Shown: positions 12,155 to 25,700 of the stretch, piece by piece
How positions within the stretch are numbered: position 1 is the stretch's first letter
Layout of the letters: every line of letters begins with the position of its first letter
Assembly: GCA_964036275.1 (NCBI GenBank)
Contig: OZ038440.1
Location: 6,113,690 to 6,177,689 of the forward strand
Reading direction: 5' to 3'
Length of the DNA stretch: 64,000 nt
DNA from: Litoditis marina
Taxonomy: Eukaryota; Nematoda; Chromadorea; Rhabditida; Rhabditidae
The notes under the pieces: generated by a model
Database searches by the model: none
Told to the model about the DNA's origin: nothing
The model's input: only the letters and a program-made list of their open reading frames with translations
Program-made: the position numbers and the translations under genes

Positions 12155-15100
12155 ATGCGTGGTGGATATCGTGGTGGTCATCGTGGTCCCCGAGGTGGAT
12201 TTGGTGGGATTGGACCGTCGGTTCCGTCGAGACCTCCACCATTCGATGTGCACAACGCAAACGATGCGTTCGAGAAAATCAGTGGCTACGACGAAGCTCC
12301 TTTGACACAGGTGAGCTGCAAGTTTCCGATTCCAACATGTTCGGAGAGCCGACCCAGTTAGCGGGATACCGATTTTGTGTATCTTCTTCTTAGGCGTGTC
12401 ATGAAGTTTTCGTTAGTAGATTAGAAAGCGTTTTCATTAGAATCCCAATAATTGAAAAGATATGTTTGTTCGGTTCAGTCTGGGTTTTCATATACAATGT
12501 ACAACAGAACCGTACATCACAATCACCTAAATTTTGTACTCGAAATTGTTTTACAGGAAGTTAGTGCTCGAGGCCTGGCTCTGGTTCTTCCCGAGAAAGA
12601 TCGACTCCTTGTTGCTGAATTGTTGGCGAAAGTGAAATCAGTTATTGACAAAATTGTGGCTCAACCAGATCTCGTTGCAGGAGTGGTACGTTTTGTTTTC
12701 AAAGTTCGAGGGTTAGGTATAGGTTGGTACCACGAAGACTCTATACCTGCTCAATCTCAATACAATATAAATGTTGCAAAAGTTTACGGACGTGAAAAAG
12801 CAGTGCGACTAGATGAATTTCAATGAACTTGAAACCAACTTGACTTTTCTAAAAGATACTTGTTACTTGTATGCAACCAGTTTTTAAAACATAAATAAGT
12901 AAGAAAAAAAAGATCAGTTTCACAACGAAAAGTCTCGTTGCGCCAGTTTCTAGTGACCTTCAACGTTGAATTTGAATAAGAGTTTCTTCATGGTTATGGT
13001 TTTACCTGTTATTTTCAGAAAGTCGAAGAAGTTCGTGAGGTGGGATCGTTCAAGAAAGACACCGCTCTAGTTGGTCACACTGTCGGAGATCTTGCTGTCA
13101 TGATGAGCACTCTCCCTACCTGTGGGTTCAGTTTCATACTTGAATGGAACAAAATAACTTTGGATGGCGTGTGATTGTTTCATTAGCATTATAGAAAGTT
13201 CACTTTGCTGCCTCATTGATGTTATTTTCAGTTGAATCGGTTGCTGCACTTGGGACGAAAATATCTGATGAGCTGCGTGCCCAGAATGAAAGTGAGTGGC
13301 CATTCTTGAAATTAAAAATACACTCACTCATATGGTTATCCGAACTGCACTAGTAATCTAAATCTAAACTTGAATGCATCGACATAGTTTTGACATCACA
13401 TGCACGGAAATGTGGAGCAATTGAGTACTTTTTGTTTGTTTTTATTGGTACGATATACCGGTTGAACCAGGCAACTATTTCTGTTTTGATGTTGCATGGT
13501 TCCTAGGGGGAAGTTCAAATTTCAAAATGAAACACGAACAATTGTTTCAAATTGAAAGTTAACGTTGGTACATCGTGTCATGTCTATTATTTTACTCATT
13601 TCAGTTGTATCCTCTGTAACTCGAGACTTTGGTTGTGTTCTGTCTGGCGCCAATGCTCAAGTTCGTCTGCTGATCACAACTCTGCCCAGCAATGTCGCTC
13701 TGCTAGAGCCGGATCTTCATCGTACGTTTTTGGCTTATTTCAATTCATTTCAACTGTGTATCTAAATTGTTCTTGTTGTAACATTCAGAAGTGCATCTCA
13801 GTTTGAAATTGCGAAAACGTAGGGTCATATCAATGGCAAGTTCGATCATGGCATATTTTGAATTACGACTGAAAGGTTTCAAATTACATGACTACAGTCA
13901 TATCGTTTCCAAGCTAGATTTACTGACTGACCCGCTCTTGTCTGAGCTAACCTTGTGACTAGTTTATTTTTCCGCTTCGCCATGTTTTAAGATTTGGTCC
14001 TTGTGTATACGTGATTTGTTCCAGTTCCCGAGAAGGTGATGATGTTCAACTTCCATTCTATTCGTCACGCTGCTTGGTTCGAAGAAGCTAGCCCACAGTC
14101 CCCACTTAAGGTACTGTTTATTTCGGTCACGTGCCGTGTTCGCGTCTACATTTCAAATTTCAGGTAGCAATGTTGAAGGTTTTAAACAGAAAATAACGTT
14201 ATATTTCACTGTAATGTCTGAATTTGTTACTTTCACATTTTTTTGAAAGCGTTACTCTGCGTTACTATATATTGATGTTGCTTGTTGCATGTTTCTTGTC
14301 ATATCCTTTAAACAGAAAAAGCGGTATATCTACAACTACATGTGTAAATCCATTACTTTCAATTTTCATTTCGTAATTGCTCTGATGAGTCGAAATGTGT
14401 CGCTTTTTGCAGGTTCTCGTGCGTGTGATCAAGGACGTTCGACGTCGTTTCAAGGGTCTTCAGCCTCTGTCTGTTTGGGCAGTCGAGTTTCTGGTACGCG
14501 AAATGCTCTTAAACTATTCAATGAGTAAACGCAGATTACTTCGGCCTATAATTCTCTGAAATAATTGAGGTCGTGATTTTGATAAGAAACAGTCTGCTTG
14601 GCGTTGGTGCCATACCCTAAATGCCTCAGAGTTGTGACTTTTTCAAACAGGGGGGTTTTGCCCTCCCTCTCAGTCATTATAAGGGGATTTTGCCCTTAAT
14701 TTAGAAAATTGCTAAATCAGGCAATTTTTGAGGGGCGGGGGTTTTGCCCAAATCTTCGGACCAAAAACAGGGGGGTTTTTCTCAAAACGCTGAGCATTTA
14801 GGGTATGGTTGGTGCTAGTATACCAAATATTGATAGCTCTTAACTTTTTTCCAATCTTTTGCATCAAAACAGAAAATGGGGCAACATTTCGGCATTCCAT
14901 GCGCTATGCCCTATCATTTTTGATTGATCGTAGATTGTGTAATCTATCAATATTTTCAGTGTCACTTCTGCCTTCTGCATACTCCAAACCGTGTTTCGCT
15001 CTCTCTTGGACCTGCTTTCCGTAGATTTTTCGAGGCACTTTCAGCGGGTTAGTTGATCGAACATTTGGAAAAACTGTAACTCGTTATACGAACTCCCGTG

Positions 15101-16133
15101 CTTTCCTGGAATACACTTACTCATCACTCATCCCTTAACTCCTAGTTCGAAAACTAACTAATTGTATTTTTTTCTTGTCAAACATATTCCAGCAAGGTTG
15201 ACCGAATAGCAAACAACTGACTCTTTTATACAATAACTGGACAATTTCCTATTTTTTGAAATAAATTTCATGAAATTACACGTAATATGAATCAGAAACG
15301 TGTTATTTTTTCGGACGGTAGTCGGACCTTACTGGTGTAGGGTGATAGTGGTATCAAATTGGGACAAATTCAGAAGATTGAATGTGATTTTTAGGTATTT
15401 TCCTGCCCGGCAGTCCTGGTCTCATTGATCCCACGGAACCTGGATTCAGAATTGCGTTCGATCTTTCATTCGAAGAAATGGTTAGTTTAGTTTTCATAGA
15501 ATAATACTTAGTGGAGTAACAATCTTCTCATCTTCTCAATTTCTGTTGCATCTTTCGATACGTTCGCTTAAACAGCTCAAATAGCATGCACTATTACAAT
15601 AGTTTATACACTAATTTCGTACCATTTTGAGACACTGAATTTGAGAACGTTTTGTTTTGAACAAGAATATGTGAATGTAACCTGTTCATTATAGGATGAG
15701 GTTTGTTGCACTGCTCAAACACTTCTGCGGGTCATTTGCAACGGAGGTCACGCCGCAGTTCTCGGAACAGCTCCCACATCTTCTGGTCAGTTGTTTGGAA
15801 ATTTGCAAATGTCACGAAAATCTAGCATAGTAGGTCAATTTTCTGAAAGTTTATCGTCTTTTATGCATGTGGGAAACGAGCATCACTACTATAGTACATT
15901 GTACACATGCATACATCGTACATGTTTTCCATAACGTTGTACTTTGTACAGATTGTACACTTCATGAAATTCAAAATTTATGGTTTTCAGATATCTCAAA
16001 GACGAACTCTTCTTGGAATGGAGTGGTAGTCTCTCCTCTGGAGTCTGCCTACGTAGCTGATTGTATGAAGCCCAAGTTCTGTGACGAAGACGAAGCACTA
16101 GCAGAGAAACTCGCGTCTACCAAGACACAGTAA
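12155..16133 (+). CDS. ilf2: Interleukin enhancer-binding factor 2 / NF45 (DZF domain)
   Basis: RNA-binding cofactor that heterodimerises through its DZF domain with NF90-type dsRNA-binding proteins and acts in RNA processing and ribosome biogenesis. Eleven exons: 12155-12310, 12557-12685, 13019-13121, 13232-13291, 13605-13721, 14025-14110, 14413-14493, 14960-15047, 15395-15480, 15695-15785, 15991-16133; 1140 nt, 379 aa (human protein 390). The N-terminus is an RGG-rich tail (MRGGYRGGHRGPRGGFGG). The pseudo-nucleotidyltransferase core has the GS pair at 104-105, but DLA at 119-121 where an active enzyme needs DxD. Later family blocks are RHAAWFEE, LLITTLPSN, FLPGSPGLIDP and SWNGVVVSP. All junctions keep phase. 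A GTTTTGTAG just before the ATG could be a trans-splice acceptor. A hAT-like MITE sits in intron 7. Confidence 0.95.
14611..14807. mobile_element. hAT-like MITE, 197 bp, in ILF2 intron 7
   Basis: The ends are CATACCCTAAATGC and its reverse complement GCATTTAGGGTATG, flanked on both sides by the same 8 bp, GTTGGTGC (14603-14610 and 14808-14815). An 8-bp target duplication is typical of hAT transposons. The interior has four GGGGGTTTT/GGGTTTTGCCC-like blocks and no coding capacity. The perfect duplication points to a fairly recent insertion. Confidence 0.8.
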
Positions 16134-16735
16134 AGCATGAACTATTAGTGATTTGTCATGTTGGTTAACTCTATCTGAGCAGTTGTTATTGTTGGTTTAA
16201 AGCAGTATAGTCTCTGTGCATATTAGGATTCAGTTCACTGCTTGGTCTGATGATTGTATAGCAATCTGTGCATGATTGTCTGTGTTCTTTTTTTGTATCT
16301 CGTTTCAACGTTTCAATGTCTTCCGTTCTTATGAACTCAAAATGTTTTGGAGACCTGATCTCCATTATTGTTAATCTGGAAGAAGTTATGTTAATTTATT
16401 GAATATCAACACGTTGCAAACTATTTTTATTATGTAGTTATGAATCCATAAAGATTTAAACGGTGTCCTGCATGTTACCAGTTAAAACAGACGGGTTTAC
16501 GATAAGTTGGGAGTACGTATGTGAATAGAATCTTAGCTGTGTTAAACTAAATGATATAGGATACGTAGTCGAGCTCAAAATTTTGAGAAAATAACTAGTT
16601 GATTTGAGTTTCTCGGTCCTTTGCTAGGGCTGGTATTTCGGCTTAGTCGGAATTTGGTTAAACAACTTGAGTTCAATTTGAAAAGTACAGTGTAATATCA
16701 CTCTTTTACAAACGTTGATGAAAAATCACTTTTAT
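16134..16735. other. Convergent intergenic spacer, ILF2 / globin
   Basis: 602 bp between the two stop codons. It contains the 3' UTR of ILF2 and is AT-rich, with no gene or repeat seen. Confidence 0.6.
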
Positions 16736-19700
16736 TCATTCCTGCTGAGTGACAGTGAACTGTGTCTCAAATTTGTTCTTGAGATTGGAAACGCGGCTGT
16801 TGGGGCTGGTCTTGAGTACGGGGATTCGGCTTCTCTTGGGGGGTTCTTCTTCCCTCGGGGGGAATTTCATCTGGAGCAGTCGCTTGTCGATGGTACCTAG
16901 CAGACCATCGGGACCAACGGTACTCGAACTGCTCTGAAATGTTGGTTAAAGTAGGATGATGATGTGGACCAATCCCGACGCATCGGTCCTTTAAACTGCA
17001 ATTGAAAAATGTATTGCAGTTTGAAGGACTGAACGTTGGGATTTCTCCACAAATCGTCCTTCTTTAAAGGGGACCAGAAAAACGTTTTTTTTTGTCTAGG
17101 AATGGGCAACGTAGTTGAATTGTCCTAGTTTTGAGTTGTGTACCAGAAAGTCTCGAATGTAGTGATCGCTGCATGAAAAGAAAGAAACGGTAGTTTTAGT
17201 TTAGTTCCGTTTCGCCATGTTTGCAGTCAGATCCTGATGCATTTTGTAGTTTGTAGAAGAACGTGGGTATGACCTTTAGTTGAATGAGCCTCTGAACTTA
17301 TTCCTACTGAAACTCCTACAGTAGTCATTAAACTTTAAAACTTCGTCGAAAACATTTCCGAACGCTTTTTTTACCAGTGAGGTTTAGAATGTGCGATTGT
17401 TCAACTTTTACCGTAAATAAACCTCACTGAAAGTTTTGCTTGACTACTGTAGGGGTTCACATAGAAAAAGAAAGGACCATACTCACCGCCTCTCTGTTCT
17501 CGTTTTCCTGCTGTGTTTTCTGCTGCCACAGATGGAATGGATCGTCCCCCTCCGTTCTGTTCGGAACATGCGAAGTTGGACGACGCACCGGCTTGCGACG
17601 GTTGGAGATCTTGGTGGAAATACTGTTGATCAACTGAAAACATGTCATTAAAGTAACCGTCTCGTTTCAATCTCAAAACCATATTTTTACATATTTAGTA
17701 TTGATCAACTCTTTCAACAATCAAAACTGTTCTTGAAAGGTTTCTGATCGATTTAGTGAAACTTCAACTATCTACTGTGAGTATCGAAGAGCAGAGACAA
17801 TATCTGAGCTGTAGTTTGTATTGAAAGCTTCACCTTGTTTTTTAATTACAAAATAAATGATGAGATCAAACTACAAACACATCGGTTCAGCGTTAGATGT
17901 ACAGCACTAACCTGCTCCATCTGAGCGAACCTCATGTACAGGGTTCGCTCTATCCGAAGTCAGTCTTTACGGTGTGTTACCCGCGGTGTTCGTAGTCTAA
18001 TTCTGTTAGGTTTCTGAGTTTCTGTAGAAACTCGTTTCCTATGGCGTGTATCGAGATCAAATTACAACAAAGTGTCGGTCAGTCAAAATAAACGAGACCT
18101 TTCGTCCGATCGACGGTTTCTCTTCCTTTACCACCGGCGTTTTGACAGTTTCCTTCTCCGGTTTTCTCTTCTCTTCTGCCACGGAGATTTTTGTGTTGAA
18201 TGTCACGCGATAGCTTTTTGTTCTTCTCAGAGAACCGCGCTGACGAACACACGACTTGCACGGAGGAACGGTTCCTGAACGAGGGAAATGACTATTTCAA
18301 CTTCTATATGTTTCTTTATTATTTGTTTACGTAAATCTGATGTTATGCATTGAACTAGAAAAGTTCCTGCTCTCAATGAAATACCTCTCTTGGATCATAA
18401 CTCACACCTACAAGCAAAAACAATAGTTACAGTTGTTAAATGAAGCTGACGTAACAATGAGTTTTTATGAAGGAAGGCCTGTGAAGTAGTGTGAATGCTT
18501 GCTGTCGGTGAGTTTTTGAACAAAACCCTGAGTAGATCAAACATTTCGGTCATATTATCTGCGACAAAAACAACAAAAAGATCAGAACCCCCGTACTCGC
18601 GTACAACAGTTTAATGCACCTCATTCACAGTGAAAATGATAACAAAAACAAACATTTGATCTACCTTGTCTCACGAATCGGGACGGTTCGTTTTCCATGG
18701 GTCGCGGGCGATTGAAGTCTGTTCAAAGTGCTTCTCTGCCATTACTAAACGACGACTACGTGACGCATTTTCGTGAAACAATGGAAATACCACTGAAGGC
18801 GGTGAGACAGCCCATTCTTCTTCCAATGATTATTTTCCCAAAAATCGATAATATAGAGTTCATTTGTAATCTAAGTCTGAAGGTTAAGTTTTTCTTCGAG
18901 TTTCTGGCTCTACAGGTCTATAGTTAAAGTTTGAAGCATCCCACGCTGACAAGGCATTCAGTGTGGGAAATCATACCATTTGCATACAACAATACGGTAA
19001 GACGTTGGTGATATGATTTCACACTAAATCCATAAATAAAAACGGAGAAGATGAATGAAACTGAGACAGTTTGCTCTTTCTTATCCCTTTGAAGACGTGT
19101 TACAGTAGTTTCACCTGTTTTTAAACTTTTGATTGAGAATGTGCTTCTGTTCTGGTACGTCACGTGCTGTTGAATGAAAAACAATTGATCAAAGAAAATT
19201 TAATGAAGAATCCATGTATTGGAAAAATGTATGTAATTTAAGGTGGAGGAATGGGATACAGGTAGAAATATGAGTCATAACGAGAATACCGTACTTGAGA
19301 CAGAGCACACTCTAGGAGAAGGTTCAGTTCACTGCAAACAAAAACTAATCTCATTTAAAAATGTCACATAGCGTAGAACACAGCAGAACTTGTAGATATA
19401 CCGTATATACATTACACATTAATCTTTTAGATTATGCGAATGCCATTAGCGTAGCTCGATGTTGGATGAAAAGAAGAACTGGATAATAGCTTCGTTTTTA
19501 GTAGCACCGAGAAAAAATCAGTTCAGTGGGGTTGATTACATTATGCGGCAAACAGTGGAGGTCTCGTTTTTCTAAGCGCGTGTTAACCCTTTACACTATT
19601 TTAACAGAATTAACAATAAGTTTGTTGGTTTATTCACATGTTTTTTGAAAGATTCGAAATCCTGGTGTTTTGATTAGTAAGTTTTACTCAAAAATGTTCC

Positions 19701-22700
19701 TCACGAAGTTTGTTTTTCTTAGAAAACAACTTTTCCTGTGATGCGTTACTGTAAAGGGTTACATATGGGTGAAACTGGCTATGTAGTTTGTGTCAAGCGA
19801 TGGCCGATCGTTCCTGACGTATTTCCGGCAACGCCTTTCCAAGGGGAGTCAGGTCGATGCAGCTAGACACCACTTGTAGACGGGGACGGGGGGCCTGAAA
19901 TGGAAAAACTGTAAAAAGGCAACGGGTTCAAACTACAAATACAGCGGAGCAGTACACCGTATGAAGGCAGTGCTCAGAACAAGCGTCGTTGCGAAACAGT
20001 AAAATACTGTTTATACAGCGTGGCTGTCATGGATATTGATTTTCCCTCTCGTCGTCTGACGGGCACACTATATCTCTAGATTTGTTGCAATACAGTTTCG
20101 ACCAAGCGCGAACTTGTAATTAACAGCCTATGGTCTGAGTGACCAGATGTCTGTTGTAGTTTGGTCTCGGTACAAGCCTTAGTTTACTAAATTACCTAGA
20201 AAACGAGGAGATCAAACTACAAACTGGCGATAAATGTATGCCCAACTAACCATGCAATGCGATATACGCGGGGTAGATTCAACTCGTGCGAGGTCAGAGG
20301 TCGAAGCATGGTGACCGGGAATTCTGGAAAACGTTTCAACTAAACTATAACTTTGAACTGTTAAACTTTCCGACAGAAACATTAATCATAGAGCATAAAA
20401 TTCTGACGGAAATTTTTACAAATTCTAAGAGAGCTTGGAAATAAAACGGAAATATTCCAACGACCCACCTCATAACTGGGCAAACGGGTGCACTGGAGAT
20501 ACTGCTCTGATTACCATTCAATAATGAAGCACAACTGCCTCTTCTGGAAAGGATATACGTACGGTACAGGCGAAAAAATGGCAACGTACTGTATAGAAAT
20601 GTTTCTGCTGTTTTAAAGCTTTTACTAAATGTTCTGCTTATCGCTCAACACATGTGCTACGAAATCCAACCTGTATAAGACACAATTCATATCATATACG
20701 TTATTTGAACTTTTCTCTTTCCAAAGCTGTTGCCCTATATCGCTGTGTGTGAAGTCGTATCCTGCTACTTTTCGGTCGAAAATCAAAATGGTCAAAAACG
20801 GTCAAAAACCACGACTAAGCTTCGTTTCTATACTGTAATATCAGCTCACCTTGATTCATTGACACTATGGGTGCTGCCTGCAGGACTGGGTCCGATGGTG
20901 CTGCGACGTGGCGCGGCGCGAAGGCGATCCACCAAGGCGGCTATCAGAATGGTCCAGGCACGACATGCGTCTGGAAATCCGCGGACACAATCCTGTAAAC
21001 AACTTCAAAATAGCTAAATATATTATTCTTCATCGTAAAAAACTACTTTGTTAATGCGACGTATCTCATACCAGTTGTTAGAAAGAGGTAGCAATGAGCT
21101 AAGCTCGTTTATGTTCATACAAGCGTTTCCTACAAGCGCATTCTGATTAATACGAGTGCTCTCTGAAGCAATGTGTTGTATCCTATTAGGTTTTTTTAGG
21201 TTTGCTACTTTTTCTTGACATAAATTAATAATCTTATGTAAGAGTTTTCAACTTTTTTTTAACAGTAAACGTAGAGAAACTTCAATCTTTTCTAGATTTG
21301 AAAATGGAATTCATTTCCATTTTTTACAAAATTATAGCCTCAGAGATAGTGACTAAGTGCTCACTTGCAATCACATTAACATTTGGTTTATAGGCATCAC
21401 GGGCAAAACAACAGTGACAACGCGTCGACCCGTCTGGCGTTGCGCCGTATCTAGTACGGGTTTCACAAAACCGGCGGCAGACAAAAACAGCTGATTGTCG
21501 GCGGCGCGCGCCCTTTGTAAGGATATTGGGAACCTTCGCATTAAAATGCGTTAAAAACATTTAAATTTCTTTTTACAGGTGTGTAAACTCATGTATTTAT
21601 TTATTCAATAATTTTTAAACCTTTAACTGACCTGAATCACTACGATGTCAATGAAATATTCTCCAACTTTCTCCCATTGAGATGATTTGAAGCCGTATTG
21701 TTTCAAATATGCATGGTTGCGACCTATAAGTAGGTAAATGAAAAGATAAGTATGAGTTAATATGGATTTTACTTTTAAAATAAACATATCGGTCACTTTT
21801 ACTCTATTGTCAACTTCACAAGTCGTCTCAAGTTTCTTGAAGCCAATTCGTTATAGTTATAGTACAACTTCGCTTTTTACTGGTCTCTTGGTAAATGTAT
21901 AACATAACTGAATTAGAATGAGTCACATTAGTTTTATGTTACATTATATGTATGTGGACTATTTTACTTTTGCCCCCCACTTTTTTCGTTTTAGCCGAAA
22001 TAAGTCCTGTGTTGCATTCACCCCCCCCCCCCCCCCCACCATGGGGGAGAAAGTAACATGGCTACGGGTGGAAATCTCTGCTGGTGAAAAGTTAAAAAGA
22101 TGAACTTGAAAAGGTGAAAAGATGAAAAGATGAAAACGTGAACTTGAAAAGGTGAAAACGTAAACTTAAAGAAGGACGATTATGTGGTCCAATCGCAACG
22201 CTTCAGTCCTTTAAACCGCAATATATTTTTCAATTGCGGTTTAAAGGACCGATGTAACGGGATTGGTCCACATAATCGTCCTTCTTTAAAAAGTTAAAAA
22301 GTTAAAAAATATTAAAAAGGTGAACGGAAGGATAATGACGAGTTAAAGATAGGGGTATGGTTGATTTGGATATTATGACCCCCCACCGGAGACGGATCGG
22401 GCAACAAGAAAAACTCATTCAGAAATAAAACTCATTAAAGTATATCTCATTCAAAAGTAAATCTCATTAAGTACATGAACGTAGAGAAAAGCAAAAATCA
22501 ACTTTCAAATTTTTTGGCATTTTTGAATCCCTGACGAAAAATAAGTTAATGAGTTTCAATTCTCAATGAGTTTTCCAGTAATGAGTTTTATTTTTGAATG
22601 AGTTTTCCCTGGTGCCGACGGATCGGGGGACCTCCGAAATTTTTATTTCACCAAGCATGCGACGCGCGTACGCGACGCGACAAGTTTGGGCCAAAACAGA

Positions 22701-25700
22701 CTCTTGCTTAGAACTCGTTTCAAAGTGATTTTCGTTACTCGATGCAATTATATAAAAGGACCCCCCACCCAAACGGGATCTAGTGGTGCGGCAACTTTTG
22801 GAGACCCGACGCGCGCACGCGACGCGTCAAAATATAAAAATTGTCCAATTAACCTGAGAATTTCAGGGGTGGGGTAATCGAGTGTGGGGATCACGAATAT
22901 GACCATGGCGTTAAAGGAAACGAAGAGTGCAAAGGAAAAAATCTTAAAGTGGCTGAAACTTGTTGGGAGTAGGGAAACGGGTACGGGGATCACGAATATC
23001 GACATTTCGTTAAAGGAGGGGAGAGGTCAAAGGTCAAACTTCCAAAAATGGCTTAAAGTTGGTGAGAATGGGTAATCGAGTATGGGGATCACATTGAGAT
23101 CAGGGGCATTGAGGGTCGTGATTTCTCGTTTAACTTCGCTCTCGAAAAACTTGTGTCACGAAAAAAAAACCCCACTCAAACCCCAAGCGAATCCCAGTGA
23201 TCCCCGTGGCCACCACAGGCCCTCAGACTAGTCCACACCCATAATCCGGAAAATAATTTTTCGGATCCGCCACCTTTGACGACATGTCGATATTCGTTTT
23301 AAACTAAGAATCAGAAGGGTGGGGGGGGGGGGGGCGATTGTTAAAGATTGCCGGCCATGTTACTTTCATCCCCCAATTTACGTTAGTGGGGGGTGATTGT
23401 ACAATGTCGACATTTAACTTTAGCCCCCCCCCCTACCATACATTTACCGTTTACCCCCGCCATTTTCTGTTGAAAATAGTGTGGGTGGGGGGCCAAACTA
23501 TCACGGGGGGTGCGATTGTACGGTGGGGGGCGAAAGTAAAATTTTCGTTTGTACTGTGCAATTACTTTACCATGTTAAAACGTGTGAGATTAGACTAGCT
23601 GTTTCTAGGATTAATCTTTCTCCCGCAGCTTACCAATAGTGTCAATGTGGGTGAGTATGTCATCTGGTTCCACGTCGAGACTTTGTACCACTTGAGATAC
23701 CAGGGAAACGAAGAAATGGGTATGGTCTCGCAGGGTGGCAATAGAACATTTGGAACGACTGAAACATGGATTATACGTGGATCCCGTAGTCGTAAAACTT
23801 ATGAGTGACCAAATGATCGTGGCCGTTTGCTCTCGAAAAACATGCCGGAAATTACGAATTTTGATCAAAAATCAACCGGAGCAAACTAAAAACATAACGG
23901 GACATGGCGACATGCACCGCGTATAAGCCTGGTTTGAATAGATCAAATCCTATTCTTGCCGGAAAAAAACTATTCGATAATATTTACGTGACCAACCGTC
24001 TTTCGCATCTTTCCTGCATGGAATCAACAAAGGCGGCATTGTAGAAGATGTTACGCACACTCGGGTCTTTCTGTAAAAAAGTATTTTATACGCGGTGTAT
24101 GAAAAACAGTTGTACAGATACAAAAACTCATAACAGCACATTTCATGTCAGTCACATTAGTAATTGGAACCGAACAAGAAAACTGTAGGATTTATGGTAG
24201 GATGGCAACTAACTATTTGCATACTTCTATGTAGCACTAATGGCTCATTCATAACCAAAGCTCCAAAGGGGCACCTAGGCAAAGCCGTATGGACTCACAA
24301 GCAGAAACATGTAAATGTGTACAGTTCTCCATTTACACTTTCCACTTCATTTCCGTGTTCAAAACCTCTTACCGAGTCGAGTTTCTCCCATACTCTCTCC
24401 ACCAGGTTCACAATTCCTCTGCAATGACTCCGGGGCGGTTCACAGAGTCGGGCCCAGGTCATACGAATCGCCCGCACCTGCTCGTATTTCAGGTTCCACG
24501 AGGTGGCCTGTAACAAAACTACTATTTATATGACATTATGGTATGTTCACGATTCTTTGTTCTTTCTTATCGTTCTCCAATTGTTGTAGTTGTCTTATTT
24601 AGAGTTTACGCGGCGTTGTCGCCGGTGATTTGCCGGCTAGTTGCAAGTTACTTTCGGTCGACCCCCCCCCCTCCACCGAATTTCGAGTTGCCGGCGACAG
24701 TGATCCAGGATTATTTGATTCTGCGGCTCATCAACCAGCTTGGGCACATTTGAAAAATTTGAATGTACGTTGTATCAAAAGTTGCCTATTCTCCAACAAT
24801 GTTGTGAAAACTACAAAATACTTTGCTTTGCATGAACCCAGATTGAACCTTGAGTCCATTTGGCACTTTTTTTTAGCAAGCCACCACCCCCATCATGGAA
24901 AATGATGGGAGATCAACAGACCAACTCTAATCTAGTCACGCTCTCGTTGAAAATGGAGGAAATGAGAGAATAGCACCCAGGGAGTATTTTGTCATGATAT
25001 AATGTAATGTGATTTCGAGTTGTCTTCATGCTTTGACACCCACGTACTAGAGACGCAGAGGAAGAGGTGACAAAGAGAGAGAGAGAGGGGGGGAATGAGA
25101 GAGACCAAACGGAAAAAAATGAGAGACAGTAAAAGAGGGAAAGAGGGCCATAGAAAGAAGAAAGGACGTTAACATGGGTGAGATACAGGAAAACAGTAGA
25201 AGAGAGAGATAGATAGTGAGAGAACGAAAGAAATAGAGAAAACATAAACTGTGATTCCTACCAAGGTGTTCAACTTCAAGGCTGGTACAGATCCACTTCT
25301 CCTTCTCATGTTTCCCGGAACCATCAGAGAGTTTCCACTGGGAGACTGGAACAAACGAAATTATTCCAGTGACATTGAAATGTACAGTTTACAGTCATGT
25401 GAAGTATGTTACACATCAGAATTCAAAAACGTACAAATAGTTCTCCAATAATTTAGGTCTCTTCTTCATGTTTTACGTGAACACTTCACAAACTTTTGGT
25501 ATATGTTCATATTATTAAACCTTATCGGTATAGTGAAGTTGAATATGTTAGGTGGTTTCGGGAGAGGAAAACTAGCCGTTTTCGACGTCTATAAACTTTA
25601 AACGGTTCGCTCTTCCTTTATGTTGCTCTTTCATTCTGTGTTTTTAGTTTGGTTCCGTTGATTTTCGGTCCAAACTCTTAAACTAGGGGGGGGGGGAGGT

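Noticed and set aside
22884..23075. 63-residue frame with two similar halves
   Set aside because: The symmetry comes from a ~99-bp DNA repeat whose length is a multiple of three; no other coding evidence.
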